From Symsagittifera roscoffensis (Eukaryota; Xenacoelomorpha; Acoela; Convolutidae), in NCBI RefSeq assembly GCF_963678635.1, contig NC_087066.1, forward strand, positions 24,966,911-25,030,910: 64,000 nucleotides of DNA, read 5' to 3'. Positions 21,967-32,500 of the stretch are shown one piece after another. The translations under genes and the position numbers were made by a program. The notes under the pieces were generated by a model, which did not search any database, had not been told where the DNA came from, and was given only the letters and a program-made list of their open reading frames with translations. Positions within the stretch are counted from its first letter, which is position 1; each line of letters opens with the position of its first letter.

Positions 21967-23104
21967 AAGAAAAAATAAAAAATCATCAAAAATTGCTAAC
22001 CAACAATCAAACAGTCAGTCTTCACCGACAACATCCCAAAATAACCCAACACCATCTTCAACTACCCAAAACCCCCAAACATCTGCACGAATTTCCTTTC
22101 AAGATAACCCATATACCTTTGAAGAACGACACGCACATTCATCTGAACCACTAGAACCAGTTCAACGACAAGCACCTTTAAGTGAACCAACATATAACTT
22201 ATACCCAACACTACCACAAGAATTAAGTAGAATACGAAATCTTAGTCAAAATCAAAATACAGTCGAAATAAATAGACAAATTATACATCCTCGACGAAAC
22301 AGAAATTTTCAAACCCCCCGAGTCCATTTTGATATACCTCAAACCCCATCACAAACTACTCCAGAAAACCCCATTGGTATATTACCAGAAACCCCTACGC
22401 TTCTTTCACAACGTAGCACCTCAAGCCTACCCTCAGATTACTTAGGTTCAACACCAACATCTGAACAAATACGTGAAAATCCCTTTAACCCCCCAAACCA
22501 AACATCACGACTACCATATTGGACAACACAATCATTCACACAAGGTGAACCAAATTTAATCAATGATCCAATAGATATTTCTACGGATACAACAACATCC
22601 TCATCACTACCAGAAACATTATCACTACCATCAACACCATCTAGCCAGATTTCACCAACGCCTTTTAACTTAAATTTCCCAAATAACCTCGACGCTAGAT
22701 ATCGAGAACAATCATCAACAAATATTCCTTTAAGACTAGACTGGAATACATTCACAGCACCTCCACCATTATTTGGACAACACCCAGAAAGTAACCGACT
22801 CCATAACTGGGCACTAAATAGACTACAATATAGACAAGACATCCACGAAGACATTCGTGATCATAACATCCAAATACTCCAACAAAATAGTCTACAATTA
22901 AAATTTGAAATAACAGTTAAACTAAACAACATTACTCAACATCCCTACCCATTAAACCCGCCAAATATAACAGCTCAATCACTACCACCACCATTTATAA
23001 CAACTGAAGTAATATACAAATACGACAGATATACCAAAAAGACAATTGGTTACATCACATTTTATAACCCATACTCAGGATTATCATACACATGTATATT
23101 CTAA
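21932..23104 (+). CDS. 390-codon ORF with no methionine codon
   Basis: The frame opens right after a TAG at 21929-21931 and runs to TAA 23102-23104 without a single ATG, so start-codon-based gene calls miss it. The TAG closes TTCTTTTTCTAG, which is itself a good 3' splice site, and translation from 21932 is in frame; expression by splicing to an upstream start is the simplest reading. The first 240 residues are Ser/Thr/Pro/Gln/Asn rich; the last 130 look folded, with WNTFTAPPPLFG, RLHNWALNRLQYRQDIHEDI, KFEITVKLNNI and YDRYTKKTIGYITFYNPYSG. No family is recognised. Its end overlaps the env start (ATG 23092). Confidence 0.6.
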   Translation, partial: KNTIININFSTKRKNKKSSKIANQQSNSQSSPTTSQNNPTPSSTTQNPQTSARISFQDNPYTFEERHAHSSEPLEPVQRQAPLSEPTYNLYPTLPQELSRIRNLSQNQNTVEINRQIIHPRRNRNFQTPRVHFDIPQTPSQTTPENPIGILPETPTLLSQRSTSSLPSDYLGSTPTSEQIRENPFNPPNQTSRLPYWTTQSFTQGEPNLINDPIDISTDTTTSSSLPETLSLPSTPSSQISPTPFNLNFPNNLDARYREQSSTNIPLRLDWNTFTAPPPLFGQHPESNRLHNWALNRLQYRQDIHEDIRDHNIQILQQNSLQLKFEITVKLNNITQHPYPLNPPNITAQSLPPPFITTEVIYKYDRYTKKTIGYITFYNPYSGLSYTCIF

Positions 23105-24490
23105 AAATATTAATTTTTCTTCAACTCTTTTTTCTAATAATCTCCAATCAGAACATAAACCCTTCCCCCCACAGGACCCCAAGATTTATTAGTAACACAT
23201 TAGGATTGTGAAGAAAATGAACAAAAAACACTACACAAATATGCAATAAATCAAGTATCACAATGCGAAACAGAACCACAAGCTATAGAAACTACAAATG
23301 TAATAGCGACACTCTATTCAAAAGCCCGAGCAACAACAGTCATAGGATATAAATTCACAGCAACATTTTCTGAAAAGAAAGTACATTGTTCACAAGTCTC
23401 AAATGGAAATAAAAACCGACTTGACCACGAATCATTCTACCAGAGTAATATCGAACGACTATTGCATCTCAGTCCCGAAGATTGTAAAAACGAGTTACTA
23501 AGACTAAATATCACAAGAAATAAAAACACAGATAGAAAATTAGTAGATTTCCAAGTTTTTGCAGATTCTGTACATCAAGCAGAACTTGAAAGATATCAAG
23601 GACATATAAAATTAGATGAAAAATACCCATACAACGGCGCACACGGAAGATTAACTTATGACATACACGATAAACACTGGATACCACACATTGGTATAAA
23701 TAACCCATCAAACTGCAAAGCAGACACAAAAAATAAAGGATATCAAGAAATAATGTTTTTCGATTGGAAAATACAACTCACACGCGATTTATCTGACAAC
23801 ACCATGATCTATCAAGGAATTAGATTACCTTGTAAAAACGATCAAGGCTATTGTGACACTACAACACGAACACAAGCAACAATTGTTTGGTTCCCCGAAG
23901 ACACATGTACAACATTTCAAGTAGCAAAAATACACGCTCGTATGATAAAATTTCACGAGAAATATTTTATACAATCAACTCCATATGAACAAGTCCATCC
24001 ATCACGAAAACAAAGTTCTAATTTTAGAAATATACACAATATAGAAAATAAATTGACACGTTTTCAAATATATCAAGAAACAGAACTTGCATGTAAATAC
24101 AGAAATCCACTTCACAGAACACAATATTCCGAGATATTAGTTGAATACGAAAAAGGATTCGACATGACCACTGGAAAAGTAAAAATCGACCCATACGCCA
24201 CAAGTCACCCTATAAACGAAGGAACATGATATATACCAGTTGATTTTCAAAAAAGTAAAAGTCAACCTGGTGGACATCTAAAACCCCATGACACTAGAAG
24301 TACACGTTTACAAGAACTATCACTAATGAATAGTACATATTTCGGTAATATCCACTATGATATTCACCTAGATATGAAATTAGACTACACAATTAGCCGA
24401 ATTTTTCAAGAAATGTCACTCTCTGAATTAGAAACACTTCACCAACTATGCGAATTAGAAAGGACACAAATCCACAATCACTTGCACTAG
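23092..24490 (+). pseudogene. env: Envelope-like glycoprotein, N-terminal (surface) part, broken
   Basis: ATG 23092 opens a hydrophobic signal-peptide-like stretch (MYILKILIFLQLFF). Its frame soon ends, and the ectodomain is read in another frame from about 23175; a C6 run (23165-23170) lies between. The ectodomain frame has TAG at 23208-23210 and TGA at 24227-24229 and continues to 24490. Features are spaced cysteines, possible N-glycosylation sites (NIT, NNPS-type context) and a CDTTTRTQ segment in a domain of about 430 residues. The position after pol and before a membrane-anchored segment identifies it as env-like. The fusion-protein class cannot be settled by eye. In retroviruses and errantiviruses such proteins mediate entry; activity of this broken copy is doubtful. 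Confidence 0.7.
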
Positions 24491-25692
24491 CAGTATTAAA
24501 AATACCCTACGCAGGATATTTACTATCAGGAAATAGATCAAATTTTTTAGACTATGAAGGAAACATTTTATGGTTTTATACCTGTACCAAAAAAGTATCA
24601 CCACTATATGTTTTTGAAGATAAAAGATGCTATAAAAGAATCCCTATCTTTTATAAGATTAAAGTACTTTTCGTTGACACACTTTCAAGACGAACCTATT
24701 TCTGGGATACCGCAGTCCCATGTGGATCAGAAAACAGCCACAATGTAGTACAACTAAACCCTGATGAAGATAAATATTACCTTCTTACCCCATATCCCAC
24801 ATTAATGCAATCACTCAAAAAATTTTCACCTGAAAGCATTAGAGCTATTACTCGAAACCCAAATATTGACCTACAGTCAATTGGAATTTATTCAAAATCC
24901 GATATCCAACATCACATTAGAACACAACAATTCCAAGAATTATTAACACAAACGGACACTATACAAAGACAATCAGTTGACCAAAGTTTACGCAAACTTG
25001 CTGAAACCGCAGGATTTGCAGATATTTATACACAAGACTATAGCGGATATTTTAAAGACATTAATGACTATATATATTTAAACGGTGAAAAATACCGACC
25101 ACAAGATATATCACCTATAAATATTTTCAGCTTTGTTACACTCAAAAATGAAATTCTTGATTTTCTAGGATGGCCCTATTATATCTTAGAAAAATTAACT
25201 ATTTTATACGCAATGTTTAACTTTATAGGATTTCTTTTTTCACTTTTAAAAGGAATCTACAATACATGCGCTATACACACACAAGTAAATAGACAAGCAA
25301 GTGTAGCACGCATACTATTTGCAGGATTTTTTGGAATTTTTTCATCATCAATAAACAAAATTCTTTTAGACGCACAAATAAAAGAATACAACACAAAAAT
25401 AGCAACTAGACAGAACGCATATGACGAAGAACATAACAATGTAGAAATAACACCTACAGCACCACAGTTACCACCCCTACCACATAACCATCCATTATCC
25501 CTAATCCCACGAAACTTTCGAAACTTAGCAATAACACATAATCCAAATTTTAGATCAACCATATCACAAAGCCCCATTCAACATATAATGACACATCAGT
25601 CACTAGATGAAAATACATATGAACAAATTATAGAACAACCCCATACCACTGCTTTTCAGTCTCAAAATAATAATTTTTTTAGCCCACGATGA
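24448..25692 (+). pseudogene. env: Envelope-like glycoprotein, C-terminal (membrane-anchored) part
   Basis: 414 codons from an internal ATG at 24448; the real reading probably enters from the previous frame through a frame change near 24460-24480. It begins ALAVLKIPYAGYLLSGNRS, then has paired cysteines (YTCTKK, RCYKRIPIFY, VPCGSEN) and a YYLLTPYP motif, an extracellular helical region, and a strong membrane anchor at about residues 255-285 (ILEKLTILYAMFNFIGFLF), with a second hydrophobic patch (RILFAGFFGIFSSS) and a long polar cytoplasmic tail. The stop overlaps the next ORF as ATGA (25689-25692). The pattern resembles env-like proteins of other invertebrate Ty3/gypsy elements, from memory of the family only. 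Confidence 0.72.
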
Positions 25693-26426
25693 GCCGACAA
25701 CTTGGATCCCTACACCGCTCAAATTCCCATCCAACCAACCTCAACACTCCAATTACAATAATTCCACTTTTTGCTTTCCCGCCACCCGATTTTCCAACCA
25801 ATAATGTAACATCAGGCATGAATTCAGACACTAATTCACATATCTCAGTTTTATACTCCATTTCACAACTCAATAACCCAATTATTGAAACCCCTGATGA
25901 ATTTGCAGACTCTGAACCATCTCCATCCACAAATTTTCAAACCAACCCCTCAGCTTTTTCAAAACCCCCTTTTCAACCAATCCCACCAAATAACCCACTC
26001 CCATCCATTTCTATACCCTCTTATGCTTCACAAGTCACCCCAACCTACTCTTCATTTCATTCAGACCGATCATCCAATTCTCCAGATTCTCCCCAAATCT
26101 CCCAAGAATTAGATAATTTTATCACCCTACAACAACAACCCTTCCACTTTGAAAACCCCACTATAAATCAGATTTCATCCACAATAGAATCATCAAACCC
26201 ACCTACCCCTACACCCTCTTCAGCTTATACCGCATCATTAGCACCATCATCCACATCCACCGAATCATCAAATAGCACTAATAGAGCTTATCGCACTTTC
26301 AAAAGAAAATTCCCAAACCATCCATTTCCAACAAAACCAGGAACAGCCCGTGAATATATTGATCATCCAAATCACACTAACACGAAAGAATTTTTAGCAA
26401 TCACCTTACCTTCATTCCCACAGTAA
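25689..26426 (+). CDS. Post-env accessory ORF X (245 codons)
   Basis: Starts at ATG 25689, overlapping the env stop in ATGA, which suggests coupled reinitiation. The product is Ser/Pro/Thr/Asn rich throughout, with many phosphorylation-type sites and TPTPSSAYTASLAPSSTSTE near residues 175-194, then a short basic segment RAYRTFKRKFPNHPF. After TAA 26424-26426 the same frame continues open to 26688, so ORF X may be the disordered N-terminal part of one longer protein that includes ORF Y. Complex retroviruses and foamy viruses carry regulatory genes at this position; that analogy is positional only. Confidence 0.55.
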   Translation: MSRQLGSLHRSNSHPTNLNTPITIIPLFAFPPPDFPTNNVTSGMNSDTNSHISVLYSISQLNNPIIETPDEFADSEPSPSTNFQTNPSAFSKPPFQPIPPNNPLPSISIPSYASQVTPTYSSFHSDRSSNSPDSPQISQELDNFITLQQQPFHFENPTINQISSTIESSNPPTPTPSSAYTASLAPSSTSTESSNSTNRAYRTFKRKFPNHPFPTKPGTAREYIDHPNHTNTKEFLAITLPSFPQ

Positions 26427-27678
26427 ACTTTGAACACCCCTAACAATACTAACGACACACGAAGTTTTGTAGATGAACAAGTTTTAATGCCTACACTTCA
26501 TTGGACATCATATTATCATTTTACTAACCCCCTTTGCCTACCTTTATCTATTACTCACATCGATATAGAGAGAAATCAAAATATGCTATATAGACTCACC
26601 ACACCACTAACACATAGACAATTTACTTATATAGGATATAAAAAGTCACTAAAACATACACTGCACCCCGTGCTAACGAATACACACTAGAATATTACGA
26701 TCACAACATCATCCGAGCTAACCAAGACCAATTTTTAGATGATGATCGTTTCGCTAACCCACAAATCACAGAAAAATTCTTCATAAAAACACCATATGTA
26801 TTTACACTCAATATATTTGATCGCAAATTCGACCACATCATTTCTGAAGCACTAACCGACATGCAAGCTTACGAAAGTTTTAAAGAAAAATTTCAATTAT
26901 TTTCACTAACCTTCAATTTCCTTGCACCACAAGAACGCGATTTGCACTGCTCACACGACATCATGTTACGCACTAAACAAACCCACACATATACATATTA
27001 TCGCTTCATACAAAATCACTTTGACCTACACACTCCATCAAGACAACCACACCACCGTTTTCAATTCATCAATTCCAAATACACCTCACCATTCTTTCTT
27101 AACTTCACATATTGCATTAAAGATACTAACCTTCATGGTATTCTTCGAAATTATGATCCCATAACCCAAATGTATTTTTTTGTCCCATTACCAAGACCTT
27201 CAACGCAGAAGAATCCCGACCCTTTCTCATCCCACACGAATTTGTTCAACCTACAGAAATCCCAATTTTAGAATTCATCCACAACACTAAATTCAATCAC
27301 AAATTATATAATCTAATCCAAAACACACCTTATGAGTTTGCAGTTGGCACTGAAGAACTAAAAACTATTAAAGCACTTCAATTGCTTTGGCCACTGCTTC
27401 AAACTAAAAACATCATTCGCATACTAGCAAAATTACTAACAAATTCCGACATAATCCACGACATCTTCCCCCACGGTTTTTCCCCGACGACTAACAGGTA
27501 AGTATAAATTATTATATTTTTCACTAATAAATTTAAAATAAATACTAACCATTTTTATCCATGTCTTATTTAAATTTTTAGCCTTCATCCCACGATCATC
27601 TGCAAAAAACACAAAAGAAAAATAAAAAATAGAAAACTTCTTCAAATTCCTCAAAACTCTATTAATATTTTGCACTAG
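26427..27678 (+). pseudogene. Post-env accessory ORF Y, with intron; frame-disrupted
   Basis: Protein-like reading continues from 26427 to 26688 (SFVDEQVLMPTLHWTSYYHF), shifts frame at an A5 run near 26640 (TLEYYDHNIIRANQDQFLDDD), runs to about 27190 (SFKEKFQLFSLTFNFLAPQE, KYTSPFFLNFTYCIKD), then shifts again (PHEFVQPTEIPILEFI, TIKALQLLWPLLQT). It reaches a consensus splice donor at 27498. If the 84-nt intron is removed, translation extends 32 residues into a basic tail (CKKHKRKIKNRK) ending at TAG 27676-27678; if not, it stops four bases into the intron. This part looks like a folded, possibly regulatory protein; no family is recognised. Whether the shifts are real or sequencing errors is open. 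Confidence 0.5.
27498..27581 (+). other. Candidate 84-nt intron in the last accessory ORF
   Basis: The donor reads ACAG/GTAAGTAT, a perfect consensus. TACTAAC, the optimal branch-site sequence, is at 27543-27549, 33 nt upstream of the acceptor TTTAAATTTTTAG (AG 27580-27581). Size and signals match the short introns of the host gene at 2444-3898. Removal joins two open frames. Confidence 0.65.
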
Positions 27679-28555
27679 ATAAATTCAATAAAAATCATAC
27701 CAATGTAGTAAATTAATTTATAAATTATTTCCCCAAAAGCAGTAATTCTAATAATGATGAAAATTTGTAACTTAATTTTTCCCCAAAACTAGCAGTAAAA
27801 TTGAAATTCTATGTAGTAAATTGATAAGAAGAAAATGCAGTACTAACCTTTTGATATTTCCATTCACTCGCACAAAAATTTTATCCAAACTCGCACAACT
27901 CGCCCACGAAGAATTGTTTAAATAATGAATTTAAGTTTCAAGCTTTCACACTCAACAACTCTAACACACGATAACACGTTTCAAACTTTCCTTTAACCCG
28001 GTTGGAAAGGAATTCTATACTAAACAAAACTAACCAATGCAGCTTACTAAACACCACAAATCATAGAATAACAGCATGACTAAAAAAAGGAAACCAACGG
28101 TACCCAAACCGGATTAACCCAGTTTAAAACTGGATAATTTATTCTTTTGAAGACTATTATAAAGTCTAAGAAAGAAATAATAAAACACAAAAAAGTCGAA
28201 AGACAAACCCATACCAAAAACAATTTGATTTTTGAAAAAAGGACACAACCAACGAAACATAAGAAAAACCACAATAAACCCAACATAAAAAGTTTTCACA
28301 TAACAGGACCTCTCACAGAAACCGCACGAAATCATACTCCCACTCCTGGCCTAACCCACCAGAGAGGACGTCCTGAGCATGCTCTATAGCCGGCCTAACC
28401 CACCGCGCTACATCCACGCTTTGTGACCACACTTCTATTTTTAATAAGAGGTACTCAAGGGTGAGTAACTCTTCAAAATAACCGAACTAAAACAAAAAGC
28501 TTTTGTGAAAACAACTAACCAAAATCATAACTAAAACACCGAACTAATAAAAATT
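27679..28555 (+). other. Retrotransposon 3' non-coding region
   Basis: About 880 nt with no convincing ORF on the plus strand (only an 80-codon Lys/His-rich chance frame at 28147-28389). Repeated CCCCAAAA(C/G)AGT-type blocks occur near 27730 and 27781. A tRNA-like segment on the minus strand occupies about 28330-28435. Confidence 0.45.
28330..28435 (-). ncRNA. Possible tRNA-derived (SINE-like) segment
   Basis: On the minus strand, GTAGCGCGGTGGGTTAGGCC matches a Pol III A box (TAGCNCAGTGGNTTAG type). The segment is locally GC-rich compared with its surroundings, and GTGGGTTAGGCC recurs about 60 nt on. A convincing B box was not found, so this is tentative. Confidence 0.3.
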
Positions 28556-29032
28556 TTATAAAATGTAAATTACACTTTGTAGTATATAGATCAGCATACA
28601 ACACCAAAGACGAACATCCAAAGACAAAATGACCCCACTACACTCGAAAAAGAATGGCCAATCAATATCAATATGCCGACCACAATCACAACTCAAAGGA
28701 TTTAGAGTACGACTTGACCTCGCAGGGAAGGACTTCATTGAACTAGACCAATGACCACCTCGATGTTCAAGTATACGTACAGATCCGAGTAACCAGGCAT
28801 CCCCTCCACGCACAATCTCCACACCATTCCCAGACAAAGTCAAACACAAAAGAAGTTCTCTACATGAAACAGAAAAACCTGTCATAGCCAACCATTCTGG
28901 AATCAGATTTGAGTTTGTTGCGAAAACCCAGTCGTTGTCATGAGAAGACACAACGATTGATCCTGGAACTTCTCTAAAAGGAGAACCCAGAAGAAATATG
29001 ATGTTCGCCAAATACCAACGTCCATCATCCAT
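28556..29032 (-). CDS. Antisense ORF next to the 3' LTR (158 codons)
   Basis: The longest minus-strand frame in the element, from ATG 29032 to 28556, in a patch with clearly higher GC than the neighbouring sequence. The product (start MDDGRWYLANIIFLLGSPF; later SCRELLLCLTLSGNGVEIV and CDCGRHIDIDWPFFF) has normal-looking composition and ends in a hydrophobic tail. The plus-strand frames over the same region are interrupted by TGA codons. It could be a real antisense gene, a captured host segment, or a shadow of a decayed plus-strand gene; nothing identifies its family. Confidence 0.35.
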   Translation of the reverse strand: MDDGRWYLANIIFLLGSPFREVPGSIVVSSHDNDWVFATNSNLIPEWLAMTGFSVSCRELLLCLTLSGNGVEIVRGGDAWLLGSVRILEHRGGHWSSSMKSFPARSSRTLNPLSCDCGRHIDIDWPFFFECSGVILSLDVRLWCCMLIYILQSVIYIL

Positions 29033-29074
29033 CCTTTGAATTGCAGAAAAACTATTCTAAAAAACTCTGTAAAA

Positions 29075-29084
29075 CCCGGATGGG
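29075..29084 (+). promoter_or_regulatory. Candidate polypurine tract
   Basis: CCGGATGGG directly precedes the 3' LTR. It is short and interrupted, a weak polypurine tract for plus-strand priming. Confidence 0.3.
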
Positions 29085-29494
29085 TGGAACCTGATCTAAA
29101 CTACATTTTATGATTGGATAAATTAGATATTTTACCACTGTAAAGTATTTAATATTAACCAATCATGATCCATCTAACTAACAACCCATTTATTTGTAAG
29201 TGCTGAAATTACTTGTAATTTCAGCACCAGAGAGATTTGAATTTAACTTAGAAATTAGTTGCCTCTCCAAAAGGACTTCAGCAGCCGCAATAAACCAGTA
29301 TACCCTAGATCTATTGAGCCTAGCAGAGACTAGTTAAACAACCTGAGACTAGATAGTATAAGAGTAAGATTAGGATCGTTATTAGACTAAGAAGTTGCAC
29401 GAATCTATCCGGCCGAAAATAAGATAGCGTGACGAGCAGACGGTGTACCCTATCCGAAATTACTCTATGAGTTAACCACATCGGCCATAACTCA
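29085..29494 (+). repeat. 3' LTR
   Basis: 410 bp, equal to the 5' LTR apart from three single-base differences, and the same length. The bases after it (GCATCG) do not duplicate the bases before the 5' LTR (GATGCTT). Confidence 0.95.
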
Positions 29495-29566
29495 GCATCG
29501 TTCGCTAGGGGTAAGAATCTGAGCCTAACAGCTCCTGTTGAGGGGTCCATTTAAACGTTTTTGAGG

Positions 29567-32500
29567 AACAGGTCTTAATGCGAGACTGAAATAGCAAAGT
29601 AACCAAGGTTGAGGTAAAAATCAAATTCATACAAGAAACTCGCATTTTTAAGGAGTTAGAAGTTATACTAAATATCATGCCAACCATTCAAGTAGAAAAA
29701 CCAAGTCGAAAACCAGTTCGCAATTTAAGCCGAAAAATCATGGATCAAGTCGAAAATTCAGCCAACCCGCAGTGAGTTTCTATAGATAGTAATAGCTTAT
29801 AATCGAATTTCGTGGTTAAAAAGTTGCCATTGTAGTCAATTATATTTACAGTTTGAGACCGATTGATTATAATCTACTATAGTCCATTTTTTTCGAGAAA
29901 CTAAATCATCTATAAACCACTTAAAGTCCATTTTAAAGGATCACAATGAATTTTAATTCTCTATAATTTTTCTCCAAAATATCGGCAAACTTTGAAGAGT
30001 TTTCTGCAATACTCACAGCAAGTAAGAATGGTGAAATTTAAAGCGAAGTACTTAGGGAAAGCGAGTGATAACAAGGAAAAAAAAAGAAACAGTAAAAAAA
30101 TTTTGCTGTAGCCAAATGTCAAGCCTACTTCAGCGATTGCAACGTTCAGGTTTTGAATATTTTTGTTTTCAAGGTTTCGGGAAAAGCCTGTTCTTACTCA
30201 TTAAAATCTATATAATCCATCAAATCTATTATGATCTATTATAGCCCACTCTAATTGTCATAAGAAGGTAAAAACATCTCTACTTTAATTTTTGCAATCG
30301 TGTAAAAATCCATTATAATCGATTAATGTAGAAATTTGTGAAGACAAACCATGAAAATACATGATAATCAATTATTATCCATGAAACCTCATTGCTAGAA
30401 GATAGATAATCAGGTTCAAACCGAAAGAGCTAGTCCTATAACTCTTTACAAACTGTCGATAAAAAGCTAGGCATAATAATTTTCGTCGAAAGGAAATCGT
30501 TTGACTTGCCTTTTTAGGAAAATAATTTATTTTTCAAAAAAATTTTTACCCACGAGGCCAAATTTGCACTTGATCGGCACAGAAATTGTTGTCGTTATAT
30601 TACTGGTTGTCAGAGACAAAACAACATACTCCAAATGATAAATGAAATCCACTCACTAAATTTCCGCTTGCGTTTCGCGTACACATACAAGTAACAAAAA
30701 ATTTAACGTCACATTAATTTTGTCCCGGAATCCGCGACAAGCTAAAATATCTAGTTGTTCCGATTTCGGCAAACGAAAGAGGATCTCCCACAATATAAGC
30801 AGATTTTACAATCATAAATTGATTGTAGTTCCCTTTGTTACACTGAACTGAACCAGTCCCTGCATGAACAATCACTAACTAAAATTATTATCCACCAAAA
30901 ACGGATCTTAAATTTGAGGATTTAATTATTGTTTGTGGAGTCCAATCAACAAAATCTGAACTTATTGCTCAATCAAAACTGTGGATTACGCCTTTAGTGT
31001 TTGAAAACAAGAAGTTTTTTTAAACCTCAGAAATATAACATCATAAATAATTTATTTCAGTTTTTTTTCTTCATTCATTATTTGAGAAAGAAAAGGTGTT
31101 CACTCTTTCAGTAAATGTAATGAAAGAAATTTTCCTTCCTCTAGTATTTGAGATTGAAAAGGTGCTCATTCGTTCAGTATTTCAGATTTAGTTATTGAAG
31201 CAAACAGGTCTTTATGCGAGAATGAAATAGCAAAGTAAACCAAGGTTGAGGTAAAAATCAAATTCATACAAGAAACTCGCATCTTTAAGAAAGAGTCAGA
31301 ATTTATACTAATTATCATGCCAACCATCCAAGTAGAAAAACCAGGTTGAAAAACCAGTTCGCACTTCAAGCCAAAAAACCAGGATCAAGTCGAAAAAATA
31401 GCCAAAACGCAGTGAGTTTATATAGATAGTATTCGATTATTATCAAATTTCGCCGTTAAAATTGTTGCCATTATAGTCGATTATACTTGCAAATTGGGAC
31501 CGCGCAATCGACTATAATCTACTATAGTTCATTATTTTTTGACAAACTAAATCATGTATAAACCACTCAATGTCCGTTTTAAACGATCACAATGGAATAA
31601 AATTCTCTGTAACTTTTTTCTCCAGAAGACCGGCAAAAATTGAAGAGTTTTCTGCAAAACTCACAGCAGAAAATACTAGTGGGATTTATAGTCAAGTCCT
31701 CAGGGAAAACGAGCAACAAAAAGGAAAGAAAAATAAGAAAAAAAAATTTGCTTTAGCCAAATGTGAAGCCTAATTCAGCGATTGCAACGTTCAGGTTTCG
31801 AATATCTTTATTTTCAAGGTTTCGGAAAAAGCCAGTTTTTACTCATTAAAATTTTTTTAAATCCATTTTAATCTATTATAACCCATTCTAATTGTCATAA
31901 GAAGTTAAAATCATCCCTATTTTTTTTTATTTTCAATCGTGTATTAATCCATTATAATCGATTTATGTAGAAATTTGTGAAGTCAAACCATGAACATACA
32001 TGATAATCAATTATTCTCCATGAAACCTCATTGCGAGAAGATAGATAATCAGGTTCGAACTTCATACAGCAAAATTTCTTGTCCTATAACTCTATTTAAA
32101 CTGTCTATAAAAAGCTAGGCATGAAATTTTTTATCGAAAGGAAATAGTTTGACTTGCCTTCTTAAGAAACTATTTTTTTTTTCAAACAAAGTGTTACCCA
32201 CGAGGCCAAACTTGCACTTGATCGGCACACAAAATGTTGTCTGTATGTTCCTGGTTGTCAGAGACAAAACAACATACTCCAAATGATAAGTGAAATCCAC
32301 TCACAAAATTTCCCGCGGGTTTCGCGTACACATACTAGTAACACAAAAATTCTCGTCAAATTAATTTTGTCCGGAGTCCGCAACAAGCTAAAATAGCTAG
32401 TTGTTCCGGTTTTTGCCCACAAAAGAGGACCCCCAAAAAATAAGCAGATTTCACAATCATAAGTTGATCGTAGTTCCGTTTGTTACACTGAACTGAACCA

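Larger units (their letters stand above)
10631..29494 (+). mobile_element. Giant env-bearing Ty3/gypsy-order LTR retrotransposon
   Basis: Two 410 bp direct LTRs (TG...CA ends) bound 18,864 bp. Between them are a tRNA-like primer site, a 1.25 kb leader, a basic ORF, gag, a pol with the order protease, RT, RNase H, integrase (Ty3/gypsy order), small membrane ORFs, a methionine-free ORF, an envelope-like gene, post-env ORFs, and an antisense ORF. Known Ty3/gypsy errantivirus-like elements with env are usually around 5-9 kb, so this is large and gene-rich. All main ORFs are on the plus strand and strongly A-rich. The element lies antisense within intron 1 of the minus-strand gene. No clear target-site duplication is visible: left flank ends GATGCTT, right flank begins GCATCG. 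Internal stops and frame changes mean this copy is probably not autonomous as assembled. Confidence 0.92.

Noticed and set aside
10621-29504. Target-site duplication for the giant retrotransposon.
   Set aside because: GATGCTT on the left and GCATCG on the right share no direct repeat of 4-6 bp at the LTR edges.
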